DNA of 64,000 nucleotides from Fulvia fulva (taxonomy: Eukaryota; Ascomycota; Dothideomycetes; Mycosphaerellales; Mycosphaerellaceae): contig NC_063023.1 in assembly GCF_020509005.1 (NCBI RefSeq), positions 434,001 through 498,000 on the forward strand, read 5' to 3'. A program made the translations under genes and the position numbers. Shown here piece by piece: positions 32,494-46,587 of this stretch; position 1 is the first letter of the stretch, and each line of letters starts with the position of its first letter. The notes beneath the pieces are model-generated. The model saw nothing but the letters and a program-made list of their open reading frames with translations. It had not been told where the DNA came from and ran no database searches.

Positions 32494-35400
32494 ATATAGA
32501 TATTTCATTAAGCTATTGTAGTGCCCTTTGGCCTATATAGCTATGCTATCTTGTTTTCGTATATATAGAGGGGAAACCGTGTTGGTGAAAACCCCTCCTC
32601 CTTCCCGCCTGTCTTTTCCTCCTAGTTATTGTCTTAATTTTCCCTTGTTAGGGGTACGCTAGTGTTATAGGCCTGCCCTAATAACTACCCTATCTGCCAC
32701 CCCCTAGCTTCCGCCTCTTATCTATCTACTCCTCCGTCTCGCTAGCGAGGCTAAACTACTAGAGGTATCTATACTATAGTATCTACCGAGAGATTCGGCA
32801 AATGTTGCCTTTGTCCCTAATGATTGACTTATAGTCTCTCCTTCCCGCTTAGTGCCTCCAATTTCCCCTGCCTCTTGCCTACTACGGGCATCGTAGTAGC
32901 ATATGTTCTAGGTTTTGCGATAGGTAGCTACACTAGTAGGCTGGGCTATAGATGTCTAGTACGCGTCTTCTAAATAGGTAGGCCCTTAACCTAATATATT
33001 CGGACCTAATTTGGATCGCTATGCTTGCCTCGGCCCTTATCAGGTCCCTATATAGCTAGTAATTGTGTCTCTAGAAGGCTCGGAGCGCTATCGGGCCTAT
33101 TGTCTTAGGGGGCTTCCTTTTCTAGTCCTACTCCTATAGGTAGCTCGCTATCTATTCCGCTAGGCTTTAGGTCTTAGCCTTGCTCCCGCCGGCCTAGCGA
33201 GTCCTACGCTCCTCCTCTTTTTGTGCTAGCCATTCGGTGCTTGTCTATATAGCCGTAAAGGTAGTAAGGTCATCCTCTTTTTGGCTTGTCCTATGTCCGG
33301 TCCCTCTCCGGTAGTAGCTTTCTATCTTATTCTTTGCCACCTAGATCGTAGTTTGTACTAGGTAACCTATCGTCCTTACCGCGTATTGAATTCTCATTCC
33401 CCGGATATACTAGCCGATTAGTAGTGTTCCTATCTCTATTTCTACCGTGCTTATTAACGTTGTCTTAAATACGCCTAGTACCCTACGTAGGTTGCCTACC
33501 TATGTCCTATTTAGGGGTTACTCTATCCGTTTCGGGATCGGCTTGCCTACGCCTCCTATTCCCTAAATCTGTACCCCGTATAGTATAGCTAGTCTGACGA
33601 TCGCCTTATATATTACTCTTGCCTTATCGAATGTTGCTCCCTATATAGATGCCGTAAGTCTCTTTATCGAGGCTTCGTTAACTTGTACTCGACTCTAGGC
33701 TTTCTTGACCTATATATTCTAGCTTAGCTTCGGGTCGAGCTAGATCCCTAGTACTCGTAGCTCCGCTAATAGCTTTGTCTCGTAGCCTTAGATTCTTACC
33801 GCGGCCTTTATATTATAGTATGTTCTCGCTTTACTAAAGTATATAAGTTAGTACTCTTTAGGGGCGAACCGGGCACTATACTTCTTTACCTACTCCTCGT
33901 ATTTCTTATACCTATCTTTAAGGAGGCGATAGTTCTCTTCTATCGAGTCTAACTAGGCTAGAATATTTATGTCGTCTACGAATCCCGGTACTAAGGTTTA
34001 CGGAGAGGTGAGTAGGGGGATTAGATTAGACATAAATATTAGAAACAGGATAGGGGAGAGAGTAGATCCCTAAGGTATTCTAGCCTCTACCTTTACCGGG
34101 TCGGACGTATACCTTCCTAGGACTAGGTATGTCGTCCGTTCCTAGAGAAAGGAGTAGACGAACTTTATTACCTACTAGGGAATGCCTTTCCACTATAGGA
34201 TATATATTAGCCTTTAGTATAAGACGTTATCGAAGGCTCCTACGATATCAAGAAATAGTAAGGACGCCGCTCGGTTCCTACCGTAGTACTAGAGGGTCTG
34301 AATTTGCTCCGTAATTAGCTCTATTACTATTAGTGTCGATCGCTAGCTTCTTCCCCCTATCTGTGTTACTAGGAGTACGTAGTTATCCTCGGCTAGCTAC
34401 GTAAGTCTCTAGGCTACTATCTTTTCTAGGACCTTCCCTATCGTATTTAGAAGTACGATTAGTCTATACGACTTGGGCTAAGTATAGTCCTCCTTCTATA
34501 GCTTACGTAGCACTACTGTCATAGACTCTCTATACGGCTTCGGGTAATACCCTAGCCGTAGGTACGCGGTAAATAGGTTTGCTAGGCTCGGCGCGATCTC
34601 TTCTCTATACTCTTTTAGTAGTATGTTTAGTATCCTATCTAGGCCTAGGGCTTTCCGTCCTTTTAGCTTACTTATGACTCCTATTACTATGTTAGAGCTA
34701 ACCGCCTAATCTATGTCTAGGGGTTCCGGGTATATACTCGGGTCGATATCCGTAAGGTCTGCCTCTACTTACGTCGAAAAGAAATGGTCGGCTAATACTT
34801 TTACCTTGCCCCGGGGCGTAGCCTAGGCAATCCCTTTACGGTCTACGATTAGGGGGAAGTGAGGGGTTTGCTACTCTTTAGGTAGTCGTGCCTATTTAGT
34901 AAGTCTCTACATCTGTTCCGGGTTTTCTATAACGAGCCTAATCGTCGCTCTCTAGTCCTATAGCTTGTCGCGTCTTATCTATGCCTTCTTCTCTTGTGTC
35001 GCGCGATAGTATTACTCCTACGTCTCTTAGGTATGCTCCTTCGTCTACTGTCGCCTTGCCCTTCTAGCCTCCTTTACCTTCGTAGAGCATTTAGGGGTCT
35101 AGAAGGCCTTCTACTACGTTAAGGGCCGGAGTAACGGCGTATATTGTTCCGCTACTTACTATATAACCGAGGTAATCTGTTCCGCTACTTGATCTAGCTA
35201 AGCTGTCGTCTCGAGTTCTCTATACTATAGTAGGTTCGCTATTAGGAAGCCTCTTATATCGTCCTAGCGTACCTTCTTCTAGTTACGGCGTAGTTCGCTT
35301 ACTAGCTCCTCTATCGCCTTTACCCCTAGCGTCGTTTAGATAGGGATATAGTCTAAGGAGGCTTCTAGCGCGTAGTTCGGTCGGTATTAGACTAGTCTCT

Positions 35401-36166
35401 CTTCAAGTTCTCGTAATAGAAAGTATAGGTCGATCGTGCTTATACTTATACGGGCCTTCTACGTCTCTATTCCCTTTAGTATTACTAAGGCCATTCCGTA
35501 GCGTACGGTTATATCTAGTAGCTTTTCCCCTAGAAACGCGTACGGGGGAGTGAATTCGAGTCCCTACCGTAGGTAGTAGAGGTTAAAGTCGCCGAGGAGT
35601 ACTTACTTTATATCTTAGCTTAGGGTCCGCTCTAGGTAGGCGAGGGTTCCTAGTTCGGAACTCGTCCGACCCCGCGGTAGCGGGTTATGAACGTTATAGA
35701 TCTGGATAGGGCCTTATATCGTGTCGATCTAGACTAATGTTATGTCTCCTAGGTTGCCCTACTACGGTAGTATAACCTTCTACGACTCAAGGTCTATAGT
35801 CTTACTTACGTATATATATGTCCTCGGGATAACGCCTCGTTAGCCCGCGATTACGGTATAGTATCTCCGGTCATTATAAGTAGCTAGGAGTCCTTCGTAG
35901 GGGTTAACCTATAGTTCCTATACCGCGATAACGTAGTACCGTAGCGGGTCTAGCTCTTATAGAAAGTAGCGCTAGACCTTGTCCCTACTTTTGTTTACGT
36001 TATACTATACGATAGTAATGTCGTCGTATAGTATTATTCGTTATCTATAAGGTCCATTTCCGTGCTAACCTACTATGTCTCCTAAGCTTATATCTCGCTG
36101 TCCGGCTAGCCCTAGGGCCGCTAGGGCGCCCTAAAGATTCGTATTTAGCCTAGTTCGTTAGCGGCC
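32494..36166 (-). mobile_element. LINE C, 5'-truncated, RIP-decayed
   Basis: A non-LTR retrotransposon in reverse orientation, about 3.67 kb, flanked by a 15-bp target duplication CTTTATAGTATATAG at 32,479-32,493 and 36,167-36,181. The minus strand gives endonuclease-like sequence near 36,000-35,400. Reverse transcriptase follows near 34,700-33,950, with decayed GIPQGS (about 34,070) and GFVDDINIL (about 33,980). A Cys-rich C-terminus and a 3' UTR follow. The 3' end resembles that of LINE E (GGCC...AGGGCAC-ACAA..., then a TATC-rich tail). Compared with the 5.0-kb LINE E it lacks ORF1. Stops are frequent in all frames. Confidence 0.75.
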
Positions 36167-37820
36167 CTTTATAGTATATAGGGCCCTTAATATATATATA
36201 TATAACCGCTAGAAATAGCGACGACGACGGTAGTAGACGACCGAGAGTAAGGGGGAGACAAGTAGAGGACGCTCTATAAGAAGGCGGAAGAGATAGTAGC
36301 GGTAGAAGAAGGGAGATTTCCGGAGAGAGTACTAAAAGGAGTAATAAGCGAACTACTCGGGAGACTAAAGGCGCTTAAACGACAAATAAGCACTACGATC
36401 AATATAGTAATCGAGGTAGTAACACGAAACGTAAGAAATAACCCTTAAAGAGACGTCTATATTACGGACTAGAAAGAGAAAGAAGAGATAGGAAAGATAA
36501 CCGAGAGGGAGATAGTCGAGAAGATTAGAGTAAAGGGAATAGTAGGGGTAAGGGTAGATAAAAAAGGGGTCAAGCTGTTTATAGTATACGTATAGGATAA
36601 GAAGGCCCTCGAAATAAAAAAGGAGTAGACACTAAAGATCGGGAGTATAGCGAAAGTCTCCTATTAACAGTATATAGTAATTACGTATAGGGTCCTACGA
36701 ACCTATGATATATAAAGGGATATACTAAACCTCTAGAGGCAAAACTAGGTAACAGTACTAGGACTATAGATCATAAAGACAGCGTAGGTTAAGAAGAAGA
36801 TAGAGGAGGGCAAGAGGGCCTCCTCGCTAATCTTATAGGTTATAATACTAGAGCAAGCGAACAAGGTCTTAGACTAAGGGTTATACTAGGACTTTAAGAG
36901 GCTAGATATAGAAATCTATTAGAGTAACTATAGAATCCTTTAATGTTTTAACTGTTAATAGTATAGACATATTGCCCTAAAGTATAGTAAAGCTATACTA
37001 GTCTGCTCTTACTATACTAGTGATCACGTGACCTAAGAGTACTAAAAACGGAAGGAGGATATAAGATACGTAGTATATAGGAGAAAACACCCGGCATAGT
37101 CAAACTAATGCCTAGTTAGACTATTAGCTTAGTAGAGAGCGCGGGCGGGAAGTAAGAGTAATAATACTAACTAGGTTCCTAGTAGGTAAATAGAAATAAC
37201 TAGAGAGAACTACCTACCTAAATAAGAGACCCCGGCTATAAGAGGAGCTATAAATAGTGCTAGTAATAGGGAGACTAACGTTCCTATATAAGGTAGCGTA
37301 GAGTAATAGACAAATAAGAATTAACTAAATAATAGGGAGCTAACCCTAAAGGGAAGAATAGGAGGAGGGACGGGAAAACTAATAGTAAGACTAATAGTAA
37401 GACTAAACGGACCTAGACATAAATATGTCCTAATGCCTTATACTAGTAGACTATTAATTATTTAGTATAATGTAAATAGAAGTAAAGACAAAGTCTAAAG
37501 GAGCTTTCTATAAGCCTTAGACCCGGAGGAACACTATATTATAGCAATATAGGAACCGTAGATTAACCTATACTCTAGGATTCTATTAACTATACGAGAC
37601 CCGAGATACTACGTAGTAATAAACAGGACCGAGGGAGTCCTACGAATATATATCTATATTAGTAAGAAGGTACTAGTAGAGGACTAGTAAATCTAGCCGA
37701 GAACCGATAGGGATATTACTATAGTATAGCTTAAAGCAACTTAAGGCTAGATCCTAATCTATAGTATATATAACCTACCTCTAGAGTCTAGAAGTAGTAC
37801 ATAACTATATACGCTAGGAA

Positions 37821-40800
37821 ACGATATATAAAGTAGGCCACTGCCCCTAGGACTAAGGGAGTTCTACCTTATTTAATCTAGACAGCTTGAAGCTCTCTTC
37901 ACCCTGTTTCTTCAGCTCTAAACGCCGCGGAGGTGCCTAGCTACATTAGGCAACTCCTAGGTAATAGTAGCCTAGGCTACGGTACTAACGGCGCCTACGG
38001 CCCTATAGGCGAAGCCCCCCTAAGACAACTAGTAGCAACTTATAGAGGACGTAAAAAGTATAGAAACTAACGATCAGCTCCCTTACCGGTCTCTATAGGT
38101 AATGATCACTTAGCTACGTACGGCGCTTATACTATCGTATTACCGAGGGCAATAAGAAATAAGGACGACGTCCTAGGCGATTAGTAAGGCTATCCGGAAT
38201 TAACACCCCTATAGCTAGGCATCGGTCGCGGTATTAATACTAGGCCCCTACCTAACGTACGATATAGTTACGATCCGTATTATAGTAAAGGAAGACTAGG
38301 CCGAAGTTACGAAGCTATCGAACAAGGAGCTCGCCTAACGAATCAACTAACTAGGGGTAGTCGTAGTGAACTAATAGTCTAACGGCACTCTATAGATCTA
38401 TACTAGCTCTGCTACTACTAGGAGGTACCTAGAGGCATAGCTATAGTAGGCATCTAAGGTTGCGGTATTAGCGAAGGTTATAACGAAACAATTCACGATC
38501 CTAGTCTACGACATACCTAAGGAGTTTGACCTAACTAACTAGGGTCACCTACGCGCTCTCTAAGAGGACAACCCGGTCACTCTTAACTCTCTAATCTAGA
38601 AGGCGACTTGGCTCTATAGGAAATGGCTAGAAGGTAAGAAGGCCTCGGCGCTAATCGTATAGCTATAAGACGCGAAAGCGGCGGATCTAGCGATAGAACA
38701 AGGCCTAGACTAGTAATATAGCCTTAAGATAGTAGAAAAGCACTCCTTATCCTTTCGTGTCCTCTAATACTTTAAATGCTAATAGTATAGATACTAAACC
38801 TATACGTATATAAATAAGTAGGCCTGCTCGAACTATATAGGAGACTATATATCTAGGGACTATATATCGACTACGAGACGGTACGCGAACTGTCCGGGGC
38901 ACTACCTATCGTATAGTACGGAATGCCTATAGCGGAAACTAGCGAAAAACAAGGCAATCACAAACAGAACCGTCGCCCTAAGATTCTACGGCGACCGTAA
39001 GGCTAGCCTATACCGGAACTAACTAGCGGCGGTCGGGTATAAGCGCCCTAGGGCCGAGAACGATATAAAGGATACGTAACCTAGGGCGTACGGGAGGCCA
39101 CGTGCTCTACTAGCTACGGCGAGGGAATCTAACTAGGCCCGGCTCCCCTTTAGTATATAGCCGATAGGCGTAGACTAGGACGTATAGAGTAGTAGGACAT
39201 AGGACAATATAGAGGAAATAATTGTCGATACCGATAACTAGCCTCGACACGCTTAGTATTATCTAGTATAACGTTAACTATAGTAAGGATATAGTCTAGA
39301 ACCATTTCCTATACGAGGCGGACCCGCGCGTCTACTACGTCCTTATAATCTAGGAGCTATAGATTAACCCGCACTATAAGAGACTAACGACCTACAAGTT
39401 ACTAGGCTATACGATATACCTACGAGGCGACGGCAGACCCCGTACGTGCTTCTATATTAGTAAGGACATACTAGAATCCGACTAGGAGGTAGTATACTAC
39501 GTAGACGAAGAAGGCGGGGGCGATATTACCTCCCTCTACGTAGGTAGTACCTAGATATACAACCTATATATATAACCGCTAGCCTCGAGGTCTAGCCGCG
39601 ACCTAGGGGTCTATAGACACCTAGACAGTGCGCTTAAGAGATAAGGGTGCTACATCGTAGTAGGAGACTTTAATATATACTACCCTTCCTAGGAAAGCCT
39701 TATATAGCCGTACTCTATAGCCGACGAAGTACTCGACTTGATAGCGAGTAACATAATTGCCCTTAATACCCCGAAGGACCTAGGTACCTAGAAGAGAGGG
39801 GGACTCTAAGGTACGATCGACCTCTCCTAGATCTTAGATAGCTACTACTACACGGTAACCTACTATAGGATCGAATATGAACTCGAGGCGTCGTTAGACT
39901 ATATACTAGTTAGGACCTCTATTACGATATAGATATAACGTATACTAGCGAGAACCCCTAAGCTAAACTAGGGAAAGGCCTACTAGGCTAACATCTAGGC
40001 GTACCTCGATAACTCTAAGAGGCTAGTCTAGATTACGTAGTAGTAATATAATAGTAAAGACGAGATAGACGAAGTAGTCTAGGGGTTAATAGACGAAATA
40101 AGAAAAGCGACCTTACTTTACGTTCCGCTTACCTAACTAACGACATAGTCTAAACTATACTAGACGCCGGAGTGTACTACGGTAGTAAGAGAAGCAAGGA
40201 GAGCCCGCCGGGTATAGACGAGTAGCTATAGCGAGGAGGCCTAGAACGTATATAGGGAGGTATACTAATAGAAGAAAGCTATAATATAGAGGGAGAAAGT
40301 AGTCGGCTAGAGGGCTATAGTAGAAGAAATCGCCGGTAAGCTAGAGAGGATGTAGAAGCTAGCGAAATGGGCCCGATAGGACCCTATATAGGGCCCCTCC
40401 TTCTCTATCCTAGCGCTATAATCGCCTAGTAGCCCGGTTAGCGACCCCGAGGCCAAGGCGCGTCTACTAGCTAGCAAGTTCTTCCCGCCCCTAGTCGAGG
40501 CTAATCTAAGCGATATAAATAGCTCTACTCCCCTAGCCCCTAGTATCGCGGTCTAATAGGAGGTGTCCGAGGGAGAAGTTACCGCTATACTAAGGAAGTT
40601 ACCGGCGAAGAAAGCCCCGGGGCCGGATAGGATCCTAAACGAGCTACTAAAGAAGTATAGAGATCAACTAGCCCTAGTAGTTATAGCGATCTTTAACGCC
40701 TACCTACAGACCAGATACTACCCGATAGCTTTTAAATAATCGACGACAGTGGTCCTACGTAAGCCGTAAAAGGAAGACTATACGTAGGTAAAGTCGTACC

Positions 40801-42722
40801 GCCTAATTGCGCTCCTTAACACTCTTAGGAAGGCGCTTAAGAAGCTAGTTATAACGAGACTCTCCGAGGCGGTAGAGGAACACTCCCTACTCCCGGACAC
40901 CTAGATAGGTACGCGCCTATAGCGATCGACGCTATCCGCGATAGAACTTATCACCTCTTAGGTAAAGGCTATCTAGTATAAGAATAGGGACAAGGTGGCT
41001 TCCTTACTTAGCCTAGACATATCGGGAGCCTTCGACTACGTGTTATACCCGCGGCTACTCTATATCCTAAGGTCGAAAGGACTCCCTAAGTAGCTTATTA
41101 ACTTCGTACGGTCCTACCTCTAAAACCGTAGTACGTCGATCCTAGTCGGCTAGTATAGAAGCCTATTTTAAGTAGTCTATACTAGAATCCCGTAAGGCTT
41201 AACGCTAGTACCTACTCTATTCCTCTTCTTTATAGCGACGCTACTCCTAGCCCTAGAATCCTAGAACACCGCTACGAGCGGCTTCGTAGACGACATAAAC
41301 ATCCTAGCGTAGTCTTCCTCGACTAAGGAGAACTATAGGCTACTAGAAGAGAAGCACAAGATCTACGAGGACTAGGCTAGGAGGCACGGGGCTCGGTTTG
41401 CCCTAGAAAAGTATAATCTAATACACTTTACGCGCCGGCTACGGTTCTATAATATATAAGCTTCTATCTAGATATAGGGGCATATAACTAACCCGGTAAA
41501 TTAACTTAGGATCCTCGGACTATAGGTAGACCCGGCGCTACGGTAGAGGAAGTACGTATAGGCAATATTACGGAAAGCTAAACAGAATATAGCATTATAC
41601 TAGAGGCTTACTACGTCTATATAGGGGGCGGACTTCCGGTAGTTACGACTTCTATATACGGCTATTATACGGCTAGTCCTTACCTATAGTAGCTAAGTAT
41701 AGTCCTTAGGCGAGAGGGCCTACCTATCGAAGGGACTCGTCGCGCCGCTAGCGAAGATCTAAAACTAATGCCTAAGGAAGGTCACCGGGGTATATAAGTC
41801 GATACTAACGAGGATACTTAAGTACGAGACCGCTATACCGCCGATCGATCTATATATCTAGGGACTACGGACCTCCTACTTAGGCAAGTCGGCATAGTAC
41901 CTAGTATAGAAGGTTATCGCTAGTATAGTCGTAAGGGCCCGCGAATTAGTACTAGCGTATAAGGGCATTCGACCCGGAAACGAGCCGAACTACCGGGTAA
42001 GGGACGAATAGCTAGTAATATAATAGGAAGGTAAGAAATCGTTTATAGAGCAACTACAGAAAGAGAGGTAGAACAACTAGGTTGTAGGGTATAGTAGACG
42101 CCCTTAGCTAGCGGGACAACCTAAGGAATAGTTAGCTACGAAATCCGCGGTCAAGCACCCCCTAAAGCTTATCTACTACCGCCTTACGAGGGTATAGAGT
42201 AGTATAGCAACCTAACTACGAAGCGAATACATCGGCCTCTAGGGGTACCTATTATAGAGGAAGGTTCTAGGATACATAAATACTAGCTACCCCTACGGCT
42301 ATCGCTCCTAGAACGTACGGTACGTACTCCTCGTCTATCCGAGGTAGTCGCTAGGAAGGGGGGAGTAGATAGCAAAGGCGAGGAACCGGACGATTAGGGC
42401 ACTTCTTAATAACGCTAAGGACCTACGGCGTATTACGAACTAGATACTAGAGAAGGGCTAGCTAGAACAGTACCGCCTAGTAGGAGTAGTATAGGAAGAG
42501 AGGACATAACGTAGCGCGACGAGACCGGCTAGGAGCGGGGGCTAACGGGGTAGTGATATAGACTACGTACGTTTAGAGGGAAAGCTAATCTAGACAAGGA
42601 GTAGTCGGGGGCGGGAAGGGTTTTCACCTATTCGGGTTTCCCTTTATATATAATAATAGATATATACCTATATAGGCCGGATAGGGTCCTAGAATAGGGG
42701 AATAACAAATCTATCTATCTAT
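37821..42722 (+). mobile_element. LINE B, full-length insertion in LINE A
   Basis: About 4.9 kb, flanked by the 16-bp duplication CTATATACGCTAGGAA (37,805-37,820 and 42,723-42,738). It has a 5' leader, an ORF1 region with Cys-rich remnants near 38,760-38,930, and an ORF2 with endonuclease near 39,250-39,900. The reverse transcriptase lies near 40,790-41,300 and contains DISGAFDYVLYPRLLYIL and GFVDDINILA. Its 3' end reads GGTTTTCACCTATTCGGGTTTCC and runs into AATCTATCTATCTATCTAT. It differs from LINE A in sequence, so it is a separate subfamily. Many RIP-type stops. The right palindrome arm has the uninterrupted target site. Confidence 0.8.
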
Positions 42723-42996
42723 CTATATACGCTAGGAAGGCTCCCGGAAGCAATAGACTAACAAAACTTTAATATCGTAATAGGAGATTTTAACCTCTAT
42801 TACCTAAAGTAGGGATCGGACTTCACCCTAGTATACTACTTCTTAGTAGGGAGGCTTATTAGTTAGATAGAAACAGCCTAAATAGTCTTAATTACGCTAA
42901 AGGGAATAGAAACTTAGGCTAGAAATAATAGTTCTAGTACGCTAGACATATACTTTATATCCTACGCCTTAATAAGACGGGTAGAAAGCTATATAG

Positions 42997-43637
42997 ATAG
43001 ATAGATTTGTCATTCCCCTATTCTAGGACCCTACTCGGCCTATATAGATATATATCTATTGTTATATACAAAGGGAAACCCGAATAGGTAAAAACCCTTC
43101 CCGCCCCTAACTTCTCTTTATCTAGATTAGCTTTCCCTCTAAACGTACGTAGTCTATATTACTACCCCGTTAGCCCCCTCTCCTAGCCGGTCTCGTCGCG
43201 CTACGCCGTGTCCTCTCTTCCTATACTACTCCTACTAGGCGGTACTGTTCTAGCTAGCCCTTCTCTAGTATCTAGTTCGTAATACGCCGTAGGTCCTTAG
43301 CGTTATTAAGAAGTGCCCTAATCGTCCGGTTCCTCGCCTTTACTATCTACTCCCCCCTTCCTAGCGACTACCTCGGATAGACGAGGAGTACGTACCGTAC
43401 GTTCTAGGAGCGATAGCCGTAGGGGTAGCTAGTATTTATGTATCCTAGAACCTTCCTCTATAATAGGTACCCCTAGAGGCCGATGTATTCGCTTTGTAGT
43501 TAGGTTACTATACTACTCTATACCCTCGTAAGGCGGTAGTAGATAAGCTTCGGGGGGTACTTAACCGCGGATTTCGTAGCTAACTATTTATTAGGTTGTC
43601 CCGCTAGCTAAGGGCGTCTACTATGCCCTATAACCTA
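42997..43637 (-). mobile_element. LINE B', 5'-truncated copy of LINE B
   Basis: About 640 bp matching the reverse complement of the last part of LINE B (3' tail first, ATAGATAGATTTGTCATTCCCC). It is flanked by the 16-bp duplication GTAGAAAGCTATATAG at 42,981-42,996 and 43,638-43,653. The right palindrome arm at about 54,145-54,180 has the same target sequence once and uninterrupted. Confidence 0.8.
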
Positions 43638-46587
43638 GTAGAAAGCTATATAGTTAATAACTAACTAGAGTCCTTATTAGACCACTATCTAATCTAAACT
43701 AATATCTAACTTACGGTTAAGGAGGGGAGGGAACCTAAGAGGAAGCTCTACTAGAAGTAGGTTGATTAGATACTAGTATAGTAGCGGCTAGAAGGCAAAC
43801 TAGAGCAGGTGAATATTAATAATATATATATAACGGAGGGGATCGACTAAGCAGTAGAGTAGCTAGTAGAAGCTATATAAAGGGCAGCCTAGGCCTATAT
43901 ATCCTAGAAGAGATAGTCGCTATACTAGAAGCTATACTAGATACTAGAGTATATAGCTAAAGTTAAGGAGGTAAGGAGAGCAAGAAGGAGATAGGAGTAA
44001 CGACGTACCTAAGCAAACTAGGAAGCCTATAACAACGTATATAAAGTAAAGAAGGCGTAGATTAGAAGAGACAAGACGTAGGAGTAGAGGTTAACTATAG
44101 GGATAATTATAGAACACCCGGAACAAATCTAGAGACTAGTAGAATAGGCTAGGAAACTAGACGAGGAACGAAACTCCCCGCCCTAGTTTCCCTTAATATA
44201 GGACTAAGACGGGGAAACGCAAACCACTCCGATAGGGAAAGCGAAAGCATTCGTAGACTACTTCTTCGGGACTTAGGTAGAGGTAGACCTAAGTAATATC
44301 CTAGGAACATACATTCCTCCGCTAAGGGAGGCTAACTAGTAAGTATCTACTATAGAGATCGGAAATATTATTAAGAAACTGAAGGGCAACAAAGCCCTAG
44401 GCCTAGACAAGATCCCTAACTGTTACCTAAAAGCTAGTAGCAGCCTTATTACTCTAGTACTTACGCTAATCTTTACCTAGTATATAAAGTAGGGGTATTG
44501 CCTAAAGGCCTTTAGGCAATCACTAACTTACGTCCTAAGGAAACCCTAAAAGGAAGACTATACTAAGTTGAAGTCATATAGACCAATTGCGTTACTAAAT
44601 ATACTAGGGAAGCTCCTAGAGAAGGTCGTAGCTATAAGGCTCACCGGAATAGTAGAAGAATATAACCTCCTCCCGGTAACGTAAATAGGGGGGAGATAAA
44701 AGAGATCTACCCTTATAGTCGTCGAACTGATTATAGAGCAAATTAGACATATCTATTACTATAGTAATAATAAGGTAGCCTTACTACTTTTACTAGATAT
44801 ATTAGGGGCTTTCGATAACGTGTCCTACGTAAGGCTCCTATATATCCTTAGAATAAAAAGTATCCTAGCCTAGAGAGTACACTTTATGTAGTTATTCCTT
44901 AAGAACAGAACAACCTAGATCCTCCTAAGTCCTTTAAAGCCCTATAGACCCTAATTACGAACACGGGTATCCTATAGGGCTCTATACTCTCCCTAATTCT
45001 GTTGCTCCTCTTTATAGCCGACCTGACTATACTCCTAGAAATAGTAAATACCTTAGTATTAGGGTTCGTAGATAACATAAATATCCTAGCGTAGTCGGGG
45101 TCTATAGAGGTAAACTACGTACTCCTAGAGGAGAGATATAGATAATACGAAAAGTAGGTAAGAGAGTATAGGGCAAAATTCGTACCGGACAAGTACTAAC
45201 TTATCTATTTTAGTAAGGTAAAGACAAAACACGACTTAGTAGTACTAGTAAATATCTAGGGGTTCGAGACCTATTCTATAAGGGAACTTAGAGTCCTTAG
45301 GATATAGCTAGACCCGAAACTTAGCTAGGGACTATAATTAAAGAAGGCGTAAGTAAGAGACTTACTACGTTAACCTAGGAGGCGACCTTTATAAAGGCCT
45401 CGACTATATATAAGGCTATTATTAAGCCCGTAATGCTATATAGAGTAGCAATCTAGGTAGCGGAAAAACACATCCCGAAGAGAATTAAGGGCCCCCTTAA
45501 TAGAGCGTAGGTAGCTTACCTAAAGAGAGTACTAGGGGTATATAAGTCAACCCCTTATAGAAAAATAGAAATGGAATTAGGTACAGCCCCTATTAGGGAG
45601 TACCTCTAGGGTATAAGGTGTTAATACGTAGAGAAGACATTAGTATACCTAGCCTAGGGAACTATCTAAGTAGCTACTTAAAGGATAAGAACCTAGTAGG
45701 AGAGGAGGAGAAGACCTAACCGGCTATATATAATCCTATAGAAGGAAGTAGACCTAAAAATATTATAGGAAATCCTAGTAGCCCTTAAACAGAGAGAATC
45801 TCTAAGGGAGCAAGCTAATATAGGGGATAAAGGGAAAAAGAAGTAAAGCTAAGTAGAAAGGATCGTAGGTCTCCTATAGGAAACGTATTAGAACTAAAAA
45901 CCGGTAAGGCTAGGAGCCCTACTAGCGGCTAGGACCTTCGGGAGGTATAACTACCTTATCTATAAAGACCTAAAGAGGGCGGAAGTAAGCATAGCTATCT
46001 AGATTTACTCTAAGTACATTAGGCTAAGAGTATACTTATACTAAAGAAGAGTCCTAGGATACGATTCTAAACGTTACCCCTATAGCTACCTATCCTAAAA
46101 CCGGGAGTATATAGTGCTAAACTATACTAAGTGGGTAAAAGGGAGAAGCGAGTAGAGGGCGAAGGCAAGAGATAGGCAATACTAGGCTATTATCTAGAAC
46201 AGACAAGATATAAGGAGAGTAACAAGATAGATCCTTAACGAGGACTACCTAGAGCAATTCTCCCTAGTAGTAGAAACGGAAAGGTAGATAGAGAGGAGGA
46301 AGAGAGAGAGAAGAGCCGGGGAAATAGAAGGGAGAAAGGGAATCGAGAGGAGGACATTACTAGGGTTACGGGTAAGGTAGTTATAGGGTAATAACTATAA
46401 TACTAGTATACCCTAAAGGAAGGAGAACGAAAGGACAAGATAGGAAAGAACGAGGAGGGTAAAGACGAGGAGGTTTTTATCCGTTAACCGGGTTTCCTAC
46501 CTATATAAATAGACCTAAGTAGCGAGAGACCTATATAGACTATAGGGTACTAAAACAGGCGAATAAATAATCTATCTATCTATCTAT

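Larger units (their letters stand above)
36205..46587 (+). mobile_element. LINE A (left palindrome arm), interrupted twice
   Basis: A nearly full-length LINE on the plus strand. ORF1 begins at a decayed ATG at about 36,209 followed by GCGACGACGACGG and carries a decayed CCHC knuckle near 36,945. ORF2 carries endonuclease sequence and reverse transcriptase (LLNILGKLLEKVVAIRLTG near 44,600; decayed FVDDINILA near 45,075). The tail at 46,560-46,587 ends in (ATCT)n. It is split by LINE B (37,821-42,722) and by fragment B' (42,997-43,637). The inverted partner is at 51,221-56,083. Relative to that copy, about 90 bp are missing near 36,455. No intact frame remains. Confidence 0.75.
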
